A stretch of 57,928 nt of DNA from Hydrotalea flava (GTDB taxonomy: Bacteria; Bacteroidota; Bacteroidia; Chitinophagales; Chitinophagaceae): NCBI RefSeq assembly GCF_001623405.1, contig NZ_LUHG01000019.1:1-57928 (forward strand), given 5' to 3'. How positions within the stretch are numbered: the stretch's first letter is position 1; every line of letters starts with the position of its first letter. Under the pieces are notes generated by a model that had not been told where the DNA came from, ran no database searches, and saw nothing but the letters and a program-made list of their open reading frames with translations. The translations under genes were made by a program, and so were the position numbers. This document shows positions 45,626 through 54,155 of this stretch, one piece after another.

Positions 45626-46066
45626 TTATTTTAAATTATCGTACACCTGCTGCAACACTTTTTTTACAATCTCAACATCTTGTTTTGCAATACCCGTTAG
45701 TGCCTCTTCCATAGTTTGATTAGCTAATTGCAAGGTAAGTTCCTGTAATCCTCTTGCAGCTTCAGTTAAACAAACCAGATTAATTCTTCTGTCGGTCGGT
45801 GATGGATGGCGATTTACCAATCCCTGTTTTTCTAAATTATCTATTAGCCGGGTAATGCTGGGCTTATCTCTAAAAGTTCTAACGCACAATTCCTGCTGGC
45901 TCAAACAGTCTTCTTTCCATAAATGGTACAAAATACTCCACTGCTCAATGGTAATTTCCAATCCTGCCTGCCTGAAATTTTTTTGCAATCGCCTTGCAAC
46001 TGCAATTGATGCCATGCCATTGATTACACTGTATAATTCGCCTCGCTTAAATTGGTTGTTTGGCAT
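45626..46066 (-). CDS. MarR-family transcriptional regulator
   Basis: The 146-residue protein has the MarR winged helix: EQWSILYHLWKEDCLSQQEL, the recognition region DKPSITRLIDNLEKQGLV, and the wing HPSPTDRRINLVCLTEAA. Small ligands, often phenolic or acyl compounds, relieve DNA binding. It precedes the acyl-CoA dehydrogenase, which it could control, and is divergent from the hydrolase at 46159. Inverted repeats lie just upstream of its start. Confidence 0.94.
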   Translation of the reverse strand: MPNNQFKRGELYSVINGMASIAVARRLQKNFRQAGLEITIEQWSILYHLWKEDCLSQQELCVRTFRDKPSITRLIDNLEKQGLVNRHPSPTDRRINLVCLTEAARGLQELTLQLANQTMEEALTGIAKQDVEIVKKVLQQVYDNLK

Positions 46067-46071
46067 ATAGT

Positions 46072-46125
46072 TAGTTATGCAACTATTTTCAAAATTGGTG
46101 TATCTTTATCAAATTACCAAGTAAT
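46072..46125. promoter_or_regulatory. Candidate MarR operators, two inverted repeats
   Basis: TAGTT-ATGC-AACTA (46072-46085) lies 5 nt before the marR start, and ATTAC-CAA-GTAAT (46113-46125) lies nearer the divergent hydrolase. Both are short, AT-rich and symmetric, as MarR sites usually are. Autoregulation is inferred. Confidence 0.4.
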
Positions 46126-46158
46126 ATTTGCGAAATTTTTGTAAGTTTTAAAACTATA

Positions 46159-46971
46159 ATGGCAGTGCTTCAAGAAATATTACCCTATCGAAACTCGTAT
46201 GTTCAATATTACAGAATAGGGAATGGACCCACTTTGATTATTGCCCTACATGGATATGGAGAAGATGGTCGTAGCTTTTCTTTTTTAGAAAACAAGCTGT
46301 GCACCAATTATACCATTATTGCCATTGATTTGCCTTTTCATGGCGGAACGGTTTGGCGGGAAGGTTTACATTTTACAGCAACTGACTTATGGCAAATAAT
46401 TACAACCATTGCAAATGGATATACCCAACCGCTCATTATTTTGGGTTATAGTATGGGTGGTAGAATGGCTCTGCAGCTATTGCAATATTTTCCCGAACAA
46501 ATACAAAAAATTATTTTAATTGCACCAGATGGCTTACACCATAACAAATGGCATTATCTGTCTACCCAAACCCGTGTTGGTAATCGATTATTTAAATGGG
46601 CCATGCAATATCCCAAACCGCTTTTTGTATGTATGGAGGCCTCTTGTAAAATTGGTTTATTCAATAAAAGCGTATTCAATTTTGCACATTTTTATTTAGA
46701 CGATGCCAATGCCAGAAAACTACTGTATGAAAGATGGACAACGCTGCGAAAATTTCAACCCAATCACAAAATTTTAAAACAAAATATCCGCAAATATTAT
46801 GTTCCAATACATTTAATTTTTGGTCAATTTGATCGTGTAATCACGCCAAAATATGGTTTTCAGTTTAAAAAAGGAATAGCATCATGGGTAAGTATTGATA
46901 TCATTGCTGCAGGACATCAGTTATTAAAAGAAAAAAATGCAGCTGTAATTGCCGCAGCCATTTCTAAGTAA
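46159..46971 (+). CDS. Alpha/beta hydrolase
   Basis: The 270-residue protein has an alpha/beta hydrolase fold: LIIALHGYGEDGRSFSFLEN, the nucleophile elbow LGYSMGGRMALQLLQ with its Ser, LIFGQFDRVITPKYG (acid Asp), and a terminal AGHQLLKE (His). The lid region (about residues 130-190) is long. Members hydrolyse esters or related bonds; the substrate is unknown. The glycosyltransferase gene starts 20 nt after its stop, so they form one transcript. Confidence 0.9.
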   Translation: MAVLQEILPYRNSYVQYYRIGNGPTLIIALHGYGEDGRSFSFLENKLCTNYTIIAIDLPFHGGTVWREGLHFTATDLWQIITTIANGYTQPLIILGYSMGGRMALQLLQYFPEQIQKIILIAPDGLHHNKWHYLSTQTRVGNRLFKWAMQYPKPLFVCMEASCKIGLFNKSVFNFAHFYLDDANARKLLYERWTTLRKFQPNHKILKQNIRKYYVPIHLIFGQFDRVITPKYGFQFKKGIASWVSIDIIAAGHQLLKEKNAAVIAAAISK

Positions 46972-46991
46972 TATTGTTTCTTTGCAATACC

Positions 46992-48140
46992 ATGTTCATT
47001 CCATTCATTCTGATTATTGCAATTTTATTAACCCTATTTTATGTATGGCTGATTTTGTTGTACAGAAGATGGTTTGTGCGGTTAAAACCTTTTGTTGATG
47101 CAATTGAAACACAGCCTGCTGTTTCTTTCAGCATCATAATACCTGCCAGAAATGAAGCGGCCAATATTGGCGCATGTTTAAAAAGTATTACTGCACAAAA
47201 TTACCCTTCACATTTAATAGAAATTATTGTAATTGATGATTACTCCACCGATAACACTGCAGCTATTGTACAGCAATGGCAACAGCAATATGCCAATATT
47301 CAATTAATAGATTTATCGAAAGAAAGCAGAGATGCTACTACCAATTCTTATAAAAAATGGGCTATTGAAAGAGCCATTCATTATGCCCGTGGCGAATGGA
47401 TTGTTACAACAGATGCCGATTGTGTAGCCGGGAAAAACTGGATCAGCAGTTTTGCAAAATGTATTGAAAAAGAACAACCCATATTGATTGCCGCACCTGT
47501 AAGATTTATTTATTATCCTACATTGTTAGGCGCTTTTCAATATTTAGATTTTTTAAGTCTGCAGGGTATTACTGCCGCTTCTGTTTCTGCAGGGTGGCAC
47601 AGTATGTGCAACGGTGCCAATCTGGCTTATCAAAAAGCAGCTTTTTTTGCTGTGAATGGGTTCACCGGCATTAATCATATTGCCAGCGGCGATGATATGC
47701 TGCTCATGAATAAAATTAAGCAACGATATCCGGGAAAAGCAACTTACTTATTTCATCCTAACGCCATTGTATTAACGCAACCTGTTTTTAGCTGGTATGA
47801 ATTGCTTCATCAACGCATCAGATGGGCCAGTAAGGCAGATAAGTATGAAGACAAAAGTATTTTTGGGGTATTGCTATTTGTTTATCTGTATAATTTGGTT
47901 TTATTCATAATGCCTCTTCTTGCATTTTTTGAATGGCGGATGCTGATATATTGGATGATACTGCTTTTAATTAAAACCCTTACTGAACTCAGATTTATGA
48001 AACCGGTCAGTCGTTTTTTTGGTGAAAACCATTTGCATTGGTTTCCATTTTTACAACCCATTCATATAGCCTATACCGTTATAGTAGGCTGGTTGGGAAA
48101 ATTCGGGCATTATCAATGGAAAGGAAGAAGGGTAGTGTAA
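46992..48140 (+). CDS. Membrane glycosyltransferase, family 2
   Basis: The ATG at 46992 gives 382 residues; a TTG 18 nt before is the alternative. It has one N-terminal membrane helix, a GT-A domain (SIIIPARNEAANIGACL, IEIIVIDDYSTDNTA, TTDADC as the DxD), the acceptor-site motif QRIRWASKADKY (QxxRW), and about three C-terminal membrane helices. This is the layout of processive or lipid-linked GT2 enzymes facing the cytoplasm. The acceptor is unknown; lipid or polysaccharide is likely. Confidence 0.93.
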   Translation: MFIPFILIIAILLTLFYVWLILLYRRWFVRLKPFVDAIETQPAVSFSIIIPARNEAANIGACLKSITAQNYPSHLIEIIVIDDYSTDNTAAIVQQWQQQYANIQLIDLSKESRDATTNSYKKWAIERAIHYARGEWIVTTDADCVAGKNWISSFAKCIEKEQPILIAAPVRFIYYPTLLGAFQYLDFLSLQGITAASVSAGWHSMCNGANLAYQKAAFFAVNGFTGINHIASGDDMLLMNKIKQRYPGKATYLFHPNAIVLTQPVFSWYELLHQRIRWASKADKYEDKSIFGVLLFVYLYNLVLFIMPLLAFFEWRMLIYWMILLLIKTLTELRFMKPVSRFFGENHLHWFPFLQPIHIAYTVIVGWLGKFGHYQWKGRRVV

Positions 48141-48162
48141 TGCTTTACCTTCCGTAGTTCAT

Positions 48163-48264
48163 TCAGGCAATCTTTTTTTCCGGAATTCCAACATACAATA
48201 ACAGGCAAATAAATGTTAGCAACACAAAAGGCAGCAAAACAATATTTTTAAACACATGTAGCAT
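48163..48264 (-). CDS. Possible microprotein with one membrane helix (33 aa)
   Basis: An ATG at 48264 opens 33 codons (LHVFKNIVLLPFVLLTFICL, then LLYVGIPEKKIA) with a strong single helix. It lies in a 258 nt gap without other genes. The length is close to that expected by chance, so this is only a candidate. Confidence 0.25.
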   Translation of the reverse strand: MLHVFKNIVLLPFVLLTFICLLLYVGIPEKKIA

Positions 48265-48362
48265 ACAATTATATTTTAATGATGATAAAATGAGTTTAAA
48301 TATGACATTAAGGGCTTTCTCTAGAATTATGACCTGAAAAAACTAAAAATGTTTAACTTTCA

Positions 48363-48370
48363 TATTTTTG
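48363..48370 (+). promoter_or_regulatory. Bacteroidota -7 promoter element for the permease gene
   Basis: TATTTTTG matches TAnnTTTG exactly, 28 nt upstream of the ATG at 48399. No good -33 element is apparent. Confidence 0.4.
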
Positions 48371-48398
48371 TTTTTAAATTTCAGACAGATTTCTGCAA

Positions 48399-49472
48399 AT
48401 GCCTGCTCAATTCGGTAAACACATAAAAAATTTCGGCAAACTGATTTTTCAAAATAAAAGCCTTGCTGTGGGCTTTGTCATTGTTACAATGGCCATATTT
48501 ATTGCGCTATTTGCATATATCATTGCACCCGATGCCACTGCCAATGCCAACCGAATGATCCCCGAAATTGGCAGTAAACCACCGGGTTTTAGTATTTCGT
48601 TACTTCGTATGCCTACAGATACTATACCACTAAATAGAGAGAAAGGCATTTTGCATTTTTTTCATGTTTTATACAATGGCAAGCCCGATCGGTACCGTTA
48701 TATCCCGGTTACGGCTTATTATCTGCATAATGACACTGTTTTTGCAAAAAAATATATTGATGATGGCATTACCGCTGCAATTCAATCGCCACTTAAAACC
48801 TTAGGGCAACCATTTGCAATACACCGGCATTTTTACCTGGGTACCGATACATTTGGGCGTGATATTTTAAGCAGACTCCTAATTGGAACCCGTATTAGTT
48901 TAGCAGTGGGATTCATTGCAGTAGCCATATCACTCACTATTGGCATTGTTTTAGGCTTATTTGCGGGTTATTTTGATGGAAAAACAGATGCCATTATTAG
49001 GTGGTGTATTAATGTAATTTGGAGTATTCCAACTTTATTACTGGTTTTTGCAGTAACCCTTTTATTGGGTAAGGGTTTTTGGCAGGTTTTTATAGCAGTA
49101 GGACTGACCATGTGGGTAAATGTTGCCCATATGGTTCGGGGGCAGACCCTTGCCGCCAAAACATTGGATTATGTAACTGCAGCAAAGGTTTTAGGGTTTG
49201 GCAACCTGCGTATTCTCTTCAAACATATTTTGCCCAATATTGCAGCGCCAGTTATAGTTGTTATTGCATCCAATAATTTTGCAGGCGCCATTGTAATTGA
49301 GGCAGGACTAAGTTTTTTAGGAATCGGTGTTCAACCACCGCAACCCAGTTGGGGATTGATGATTAAAGAAAACTATAATTTTATCATTACACATCAGCCT
49401 GCATTGGCATTGGCACCGGGTATTGCCATTATGCTATTGGTGGTAGGCTTTAATTTATTGGGGAACGGATGA
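48399..49472 (+). CDS. OppC-type ABC transporter permease
   Basis: This 357-residue inner-membrane permease belongs to peptide/nickel-type ABC importers. After the first helix (about residues 25-45) comes a periplasmic insertion of about 100 residues, then FYLGTDTFGRDILSRLLIG, the hallmark of OppC proteins, and five more helices. The EAA-like coupling motif is in ASKVLGFGNLRILFKHILPN-like sequence at about residues 262-283. The protein ends FNLLGNG, about ten residues shorter than the usual NLLGDGLRDALD end. OppB, ATPase and binding-protein genes are not adjacent. Confidence 0.92.
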   Translation: MPAQFGKHIKNFGKLIFQNKSLAVGFVIVTMAIFIALFAYIIAPDATANANRMIPEIGSKPPGFSISLLRMPTDTIPLNREKGILHFFHVLYNGKPDRYRYIPVTAYYLHNDTVFAKKYIDDGITAAIQSPLKTLGQPFAIHRHFYLGTDTFGRDILSRLLIGTRISLAVGFIAVAISLTIGIVLGLFAGYFDGKTDAIIRWCINVIWSIPTLLLVFAVTLLLGKGFWQVFIAVGLTMWVNVAHMVRGQTLAAKTLDYVTAAKVLGFGNLRILFKHILPNIAAPVIVVIASNNFAGAIVIEAGLSFLGIGVQPPQPSWGLMIKENYNFIITHQPALALAPGIAIMLLVVGFNLLGNG

Positions 49473-49496
49473 AGTGATATACTCAATATTCCGGGC

Positions 49497-50957
49497 TCAT
49501 TTAAAACCGGCAATTGATTGTTGTTCAATTTTTAAGCGATGAGATAATACAATGAGTATACCGGCAGAAAGCCAGAAAAGACTTCCAATTTTATCGGTTT
49601 CAATTAAATCACTCAAAAAATTCAAAGTGCCAACCATAGCTACAACAGCACCGGTTGTTAATGCAACCATAGCATTAAAGCGACCTTGTAAATGGTGGAA
49701 TAAATATTGTGCATAGCCCAGCATGGCGATAAATAAAGTACAAAAGAATAGTAAACCCGGTAAGCCCTGCTCTAAAGCTGTTAACAAAAAATAATTATGA
49801 ACCGATGAGTGATCAGGATTGCTGCTCACCCAGGTTTTAAATCCACTATTGGTATAAGCTTTATAATAATCATAAAAATTATTAGGTCCAAAACCGGTAA
49901 CAGGTTTGTCAATCACCATGTTTACCCCTGCCACCCATCGGTAAATACGTTCCGCATTCGATACATCCTTCATGGCAACAGTGGCTTCCAAATGGTCTTT
50001 AAAATTGGTGTGAAAAATGGTATGCTGAAAATCGGGCTCCAACTTTAAATACTTATTTTGTTGCACTAAGCCATAGGTAATTAATATTATCAAAACAAAC
50101 CCGGTAATTACCAATTGCCAAAGCCATTTTTTATACAACACAAAAGCCATAATAATACCTACCAATAAAGCCAGCCAGGCACCTCTTGAATACGACAATA
50201 TTAATCCGGCAATAAAAACCATCATCATACCATATAACCATTTTCTGGATGATTGAGACGCAGGAGTGAGCACCAGCATGGCCGCTAACATGGCCATGAT
50301 ACAAACCAACATAGCAGAATAATTAACGTGATTGCGGAAAAAAGGAGATAAAATTTTTTTGATTCCTTCAAACGAAAACTGATAGAATGCATGGCGTACA
50401 ATAGCCTGCACAACTACGAATAGCATGGGTAAAATAAAACACAAGGCCAATCGTTTAAAATCTTTCTGCGATTGTATAAGCAGCGCAGGTAGCAACACAA
50501 AAGGAACAATAAACCAGCTTTTAGCCAATAAGAATTTTATGGAAAGAATGGGGTTTTCAGAATAGATACAAGTAATCGCTATCCAAATGATATGCAACAC
50601 AATTAAAAAAAACAAAGGATGTTTTAAAAGGAATGCAGGTATCACTTCGGGTTTCAACAGCCATTTAAAAAAGAATAAGCCGGTTAGCAGTATCATGATA
50701 GCTTCATCAGGAAAATTGAGTGATAATGCATCTGTTACCTGCCATTCAGCAGATAGTGGCAATACACACAACAGGACCCAAAATAAATAGGAAGTATACT
50801 GAACTATTTCATTAAAAATTAATGGAAGCAAAATCCATATAAAAGGCAAAGCCCAAAATAAAGGTTGTTGCAATACGATTCCCAACACAACAGCCACCAT
50901 CATTACCATGCCGGCTGTAACAAATTGGTTTTTATTAAAAAAATGAATAATACGCAT
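49497..50957 (-). CDS. O-antigen ligase/polymerase family protein
   Basis: The 486-residue polytopic protein has about 12 membrane segments. The Wzy_C domain is marked by YSRGAWLALLVGIIMAFVLY and, after a periplasmic loop, HSSVHNYFLLTALEQGLPGL. Such enzymes polymerise or ligate surface polysaccharide (Wzy or WaaL type) at the outer face of the inner membrane. It overlaps the Wzz-like gene by one base (TAATG), so the two are translationally coupled. Their pairing favours a chain-polymerising role. Confidence 0.9.
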   Translation of the reverse strand: MRIIHFFNKNQFVTAGMVMMVAVVLGIVLQQPLFWALPFIWILLPLIFNEIVQYTSYLFWVLLCVLPLSAEWQVTDALSLNFPDEAIMILLTGLFFFKWLLKPEVIPAFLLKHPLFFLIVLHIIWIAITCIYSENPILSIKFLLAKSWFIVPFVLLPALLIQSQKDFKRLALCFILPMLFVVVQAIVRHAFYQFSFEGIKKILSPFFRNHVNYSAMLVCIMAMLAAMLVLTPASQSSRKWLYGMMMVFIAGLILSYSRGAWLALLVGIIMAFVLYKKWLWQLVITGFVLIILITYGLVQQNKYLKLEPDFQHTIFHTNFKDHLEATVAMKDVSNAERIYRWVAGVNMVIDKPVTGFGPNNFYDYYKAYTNSGFKTWVSSNPDHSSVHNYFLLTALEQGLPGLLFFCTLFIAMLGYAQYLFHHLQGRFNAMVALTTGAVVAMVGTLNFLSDLIETDKIGSLFWLSAGILIVLSHRLKIEQQSIAGFK

Positions 50958-51823
50958 TATTCAGGCTGGTTACGGAAATAAATCAATACCGCACAAGCTG
51001 CAAAAACAAAACTAATGATACATACTGCTACCAACACTAAGATGGGCCTGGGCTTATCGGGCTTAACAGATGGAGCAGCTTTTTGTACAACATATAACCC
51101 TGCAGGTACATTTTGTAATGCCAATTGTAAATCAGCAATATTTTTCCGATATTGCCCCAATTGCTGAAGATCCTGTATTTTTTGTGTTTGCAAAATCATT
51201 GTATTAGCTTTTGTGCTTCCTGATACCGACAACTGTTGTTCAGTTTCATTTATTTTTTGCTGCAATAATTGTATTTGGTTTTGCAAACTGTGCATGGCAT
51301 TTTGATAGTTTTGCAGCCAAAGACTTTCTTCACTTTGCTTTAATAAGGCTACCGCGGCATTGGCTATATCTGCAGCTAAAACAGGATTTTTATCCCAAAC
51401 ACTAATAGCTAATTGATTATTTTCTGTTTTTTTAAATTGCAGATTTTCCTTAAGTGTTTTCATCGCATTAAAGCGGCGCAATGTTTCATTAGATACTTTA
51501 ATGGCATAAGTATTCACCAAATGAAAACTATCTGTTAACTGATAGTAAAGCGTATCTAAACGTGTCATTCCATACAACAAATCCAAATCATCGCCATTTC
51601 CAAAATAAGAATAAAGCCTTTGTAAATTATTATAAGCAGCCCGTTCTTTATCTGCCAGTTCAGGATTTGAGGGCAAGACATACGCTGTTGATTGATAATA
51701 TCGGGGAACAAAAAAAAGCGTAATAGCTGCAATTACAAAGGCAATTATTACAACCCCAATAATTTTTTTTCTTTGCAATTGCAACGTATGCAACACGTCT
51801 GTTAAATTCAAATTTGTGGGCAT
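50957..51823 (-). CDS. Wzz-type chain-length determinant protein
   Basis: This 288-residue protein has two membrane helices at the ends (about residues 20-38 and 262-282) around a periplasmic region. It has an N-terminal Wzz motif RKKIIGVVIIAFVIA, a coiled coil rich in Gln at about residues 170-235, and PKAPSVKPDKPRP-like residues (APSVKPDKPRPILVLVAV) before the second helix, all usual for polysaccharide co-polymerases. There is no tyrosine-kinase domain. It precedes the ligase gene in one operon. Confidence 0.9.
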   Translation of the reverse strand: MPTNLNLTDVLHTLQLQRKKIIGVVIIAFVIAAITLFFVPRYYQSTAYVLPSNPELADKERAAYNNLQRLYSYFGNGDDLDLLYGMTRLDTLYYQLTDSFHLVNTYAIKVSNETLRRFNAMKTLKENLQFKKTENNQLAISVWDKNPVLAADIANAAVALLKQSEESLWLQNYQNAMHSLQNQIQLLQQKINETEQQLSVSGSTKANTMILQTQKIQDLQQLGQYRKNIADLQLALQNVPAGLYVVQKAAPSVKPDKPRPILVLVAVCIISFVFAACAVLIYFRNQPE

Positions 51824-51862
51824 AGAAAATGGGTTAGAATAAATATTGTTGAATAAGCGTGA

Positions 51863-52330
51863 TTACTGATCAACCACTACATTTCTGCTAAAACTTTCTT
51901 CCAGCGAAATAAAAGTTTCAGTACGTTCAATGCCTTTGATATTTTGCAATTTATCGTGCAATACAAAACGCAGTTGCTGAATATCTTTTGTCACAATTTC
52001 AGCAAACATGCTGTAATTGCCTGTTGTGTAATTCAGGCGTACAATTTCCGGAATAGATTTTAATTCTTTGGCAACCGTATCGTACAAAGAGCTTTTTTCT
52101 AAATAAATGCCAATAAACGCAATCACATCATAGCCCAGCGCTTTTAAATCTACTGCCAATTTTCGGCCTTTTACTATTTTTTGTTCCTCTAATTTTTTAA
52201 TGCGAACATGTATGGTGCCGCCCGACACAAACAATTGCTTGCCTAAATCGGCATAAGAAATTTCGGCATCTTCCATCATGGCCTGAATAATTTGCAAATC
52301 CAGTTTGTCAAGATTTAATTTAAGGCTCAT
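51863..52330 (-). CDS. Lrp/AsnC-family transcriptional regulator
   Basis: The 155-residue protein has an N-terminal winged-helix (LDKLDLQIIQAMMEDAEISY, then LGKQLFVSGGTIHVRIKKLE) and a C-terminal RAM/AsnC sensing domain (GIYLEKSSLYDTVAKELKSI, NYSMFAEIVTKDIQQLRF). Members sense amino acids, often leucine. It is followed after 39 nt by the Wzz gene and divergent from the tRNA-like RNA at 52479. Control of either neighbour is possible but unproven. Confidence 0.94.
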   Translation of the reverse strand: MSLKLNLDKLDLQIIQAMMEDAEISYADLGKQLFVSGGTIHVRIKKLEEQKIVKGRKLAVDLKALGYDVIAFIGIYLEKSSLYDTVAKELKSIPEIVRLNYTTGNYSMFAEIVTKDIQQLRFVLHDKLQNIKGIERTETFISLEESFSRNVVVDQ

Positions 52331-52443
52331 ATTGCAGTTGATTTTTAAATAAATTTAATTAAATTATAAAAATAATGAACAATTTCTAAATTTTTAAAAA
52401 AATTATTGATTTATTTTTAAATAATGCTGCATAATGTTTAATA

Positions 52444-52474
52444 TTGTGCTGTCAAACAAAAGAAATAGTTCTTT
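52444..52474 (+). promoter_or_regulatory. Possible promoter of the tRNA-like RNA
   Basis: TTG at 52444-52446 and TAGTTCTT at 52467-52474 (two mismatches absent in the TA and TT core, imperfect at the last base) are 20 nt apart, close to the Bacteroidota spacing. Transcription would begin near the first bases of the acceptor stem. Confidence 0.3.
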
Positions 52475-52478
52475 ATAC

Positions 52479-52640
52479 TGTGGGGTGATGAAACTTTTGG
52501 CAGACATGCCCTCTCGTCTCGGGGGTGAGGACAAAAGGATAAACGTAGCATAGAGCCTTTCGCAAGAAAGACCGGGGTTGACCACCGGACTTTGTGTTAC
52601 AGCTAACTTCCTCGTGTAGGTTCGACTCCTACCCCTACAG
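52479..52640 (+). ncRNA. tRNA-like RNA with aberrant anticodon loop and branched variable arm
   Basis: The RNA folds by eye as a class II tRNA. Its acceptor stem TGTGGGG (52479-52485) pairs with CCCTACA (52633-52639), with discriminator G640. U8 is followed by a D-arm ATG/CAT whose loop carries GG. The anticodon stem CCCTC/GGGGG (52509-52513/52521-52525) is closed by the loop TCGTCTC. The variable-arm stem is GAGGA/TCCTC (52527-52531/52609-52613), and the T-arm GTAGG/CCTAC has the canonical loop TTCGACT. The anticodon would be GTC but position 33 is C, not U. Between the variable-arm strands lie 77 nt that form a CAAAAG/CTTTG stem enclosing a GNRA hairpin (CTTTC-GCAA-GAAAG) and a CCGG/CCGG hairpin. 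The D-arm and anticodon stem look Leu-like; a G discriminator is Ser-like. A terminator follows. It is not tmRNA, RNase P or SRP RNA by motif. Function is unknown. Confidence 0.7.
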
Positions 52641-52667
52641 CTCTCTCTAATTCTCATGTGCATTTGG

Positions 52668-52700
52668 GCCTTCGAAGTTTTTACTTTGAAGGCTTTTTTA
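52668..52700 (+). terminator. Terminator of the tRNA-like RNA
   Basis: GCCTTCGAAG (52668-52677) pairs with CTTTGAAGGC (52684-52693), 10 bp with one G-T, followed by six T. It lies 28 nt past the tRNA-like 3' end and points the same way. Confidence 0.88.
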
Positions 52701-52732
52701 TTGCATCATGCCTCTTTCTTATTATTTACGTT

Positions 52733-53785
52733 CTATGTCTGCATTGCTTTTACCCGCAGTGCTTCATAGACAAACATACACGCTTTTAATAAACTGTGGT
52801 CAAAATTTTCTATTTGTTGAACATCGGGTACTTTAAAGGGTGGTATTGCCCTTGTATTTTGTATTTGTAATCGCTTGAATAAATTGCTGAAAATATCAGC
52901 ACCTTTTGTTCCCAAATCTTCATAACAAATACAAATGCAGTTAGCCTCATTGAATGACAGAATTTTTTCATAATAATTCTTCCAACATTGTAACCAATAG
53001 TTTATTTCATTAATGGAAAACTGTTGCAAAATGGCTGCATCTTCCTGCTTCCAAATAAAAGGTTTATGCCCCAGGCCAAACTCAAAATGCCCCAACCAAT
53101 TCATGTATTTTAATACAAAAGGATTGTTTTTTTGTATGCCGGAAAAATGTTTATGTTGTTTCATTAATGAATAAGCATGCTGCAGTGGATGCCGAAAAGG
53201 TATGATAAAAACAGCCTGAGGCAGTTGTTGCATCAGTTGCGGAAACCTTAATATATTATTATTATTTTTTGACAAATAACGTATCCCTCCGGTTGAATTT
53301 TCAGCACTTGCTACTGTATACTGCATAAAAAGCTGAAACTTTTGGATAACCTCATTTGAAAGTTTGTGTGGAATAACACTGTTCGTTTTAATATAATCAT
53401 CCGCACAAAAGCATCTCCAAAAAATTTCTTCAAATGCTTCCGGACTATCAAAATTTACCATAATGCCATCTGCATGCGCCCGTTCCTTTAATGTTGAAGT
53501 CAATACTGTTTTGTTTCTAAATTTTTTCCAAAGACCGGGCATTAAAACAAATGGCATATCTCTGTATGTAAGGCATCGAAATACCCCGGTTTCATAAATT
53601 GTGCGCATGATGATGGTAGTTCCGCTTCTTGCCAAACCGCTAACAAAAACAGGAGAACCTATAGCTACAGGTTTATTTTTTTGTAAAGCAGTTTCCATAT
53701 CAAAACTAAATTCTAAAACACTTCTGTTGCCCAAAGCAATGGAATGCAGCATTTTAGATAATAATGAGTAATCAAATTTGCTCAT
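52733..53785 (-). CDS. PAPS-dependent sulfotransferase family protein
   Basis: This 350-residue protein has the 5'-phosphosulfate loop SPVFVSGLARSGTTIIMRT near residues 40-58 and a later RHPLQHAYSLMKQHKH segment, which fits the 3'-phosphate loop. Such enzymes transfer sulfate from PAPS to hydroxyl or amino groups. The acceptor is unknown; a surface glycan or lipid is plausible given the neighbouring polysaccharide genes. Its start overlaps the gene at 53772 by 14 nt. APS kinase, which makes PAPS, lies three genes upstream on the same strand. Confidence 0.9.
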   Translation of the reverse strand: MSKFDYSLLSKMLHSIALGNRSVLEFSFDMETALQKNKPVAIGSPVFVSGLARSGTTIIMRTIYETGVFRCLTYRDMPFVLMPGLWKKFRNKTVLTSTLKERAHADGIMVNFDSPEAFEEIFWRCFCADDYIKTNSVIPHKLSNEVIQKFQLFMQYTVASAENSTGGIRYLSKNNNNILRFPQLMQQLPQAVFIIPFRHPLQHAYSLMKQHKHFSGIQKNNPFVLKYMNWLGHFEFGLGHKPFIWKQEDAAILQQFSINEINYWLQCWKNYYEKILSFNEANCICICYEDLGTKGADIFSNLFKRLQIQNTRAIPPFKVPDVQQIENFDHSLLKACMFVYEALRVKAMQT

Positions 53786-54155
53786 ATATTTTTTTCACAA
53801 TAAAATAAACAATAAATGTAAAAACTGAAAGCCAAAAAACACGCCATGTAAACATGTATTGAAACAAATATGCATTGCGCCAGTATAAAAAACTAATGGA
53901 GAATAAAATAAATAAAAAAAGGCTTATTAAAACAGACAATAGCCCAAGCAAACGCAAACTATTATTGAGTAACCGTATGGCGTAACCTAAAATAAATTTT
54001 TCTTTGTATAAATCGGATGCATTTTTATATCGAACAAAAACAAGGTAGAGTTTTTTATAACAATCCCAAGAAGCTTTGGTATATTTTGTAAATGGCAAAA
54101 CATCACCGGTAAGAAACAAGCAAAAAAACAAAACAAACAGTATACTACCAGCCAT
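53772..54155 (-). CDS. Small integral membrane protein (127 aa)
   Basis: The protein has three hydrophobic segments at about residues 3-18, 66-88 and 102-121 and a short cytoplasmic-type loop. I do not recognise a family. The start codon shares its A with the preceding stop (TAATG at 54155) and the 3' end overlaps the sulfotransferase by 14 nt, so it is embedded in the sulfation operon. Confidence 0.8.
   Translation of the reverse strand: MAGSILFVLFFCLFLTGDVLPFTKYTKASWDCYKKLYLVFVRYKNASDLYKEKFILGYAIRLLNNSLRLLGLLSVLISLFLFILFSISFLYWRNAYLFQYMFTWRVFWLSVFTFIVYFIVKKIYEQI

Noticed and set aside
52479-52640. The structured RNA as tmRNA, RNase P RNA or SRP RNA
   Set aside because: It is too short for tmRNA and lacks a tag frame; RNase P core motifs and the SRP GGAAG-type loop are absent. 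The tRNA arms with an anticodon stem argue for a tRNA origin.
52479-52640. A tRNA with a group I intron
   Set aside because: The extra sequence lies within the variable arm, not the anticodon loop, is only 77 nt and has no visible group I core.
52403-52663. An 86-codon frame on the minus strand covering the tRNA-like RNA
   Set aside because: Its residues follow from the structured RNA on the other strand; it has no recognisable domain and runs through the tRNA arms.
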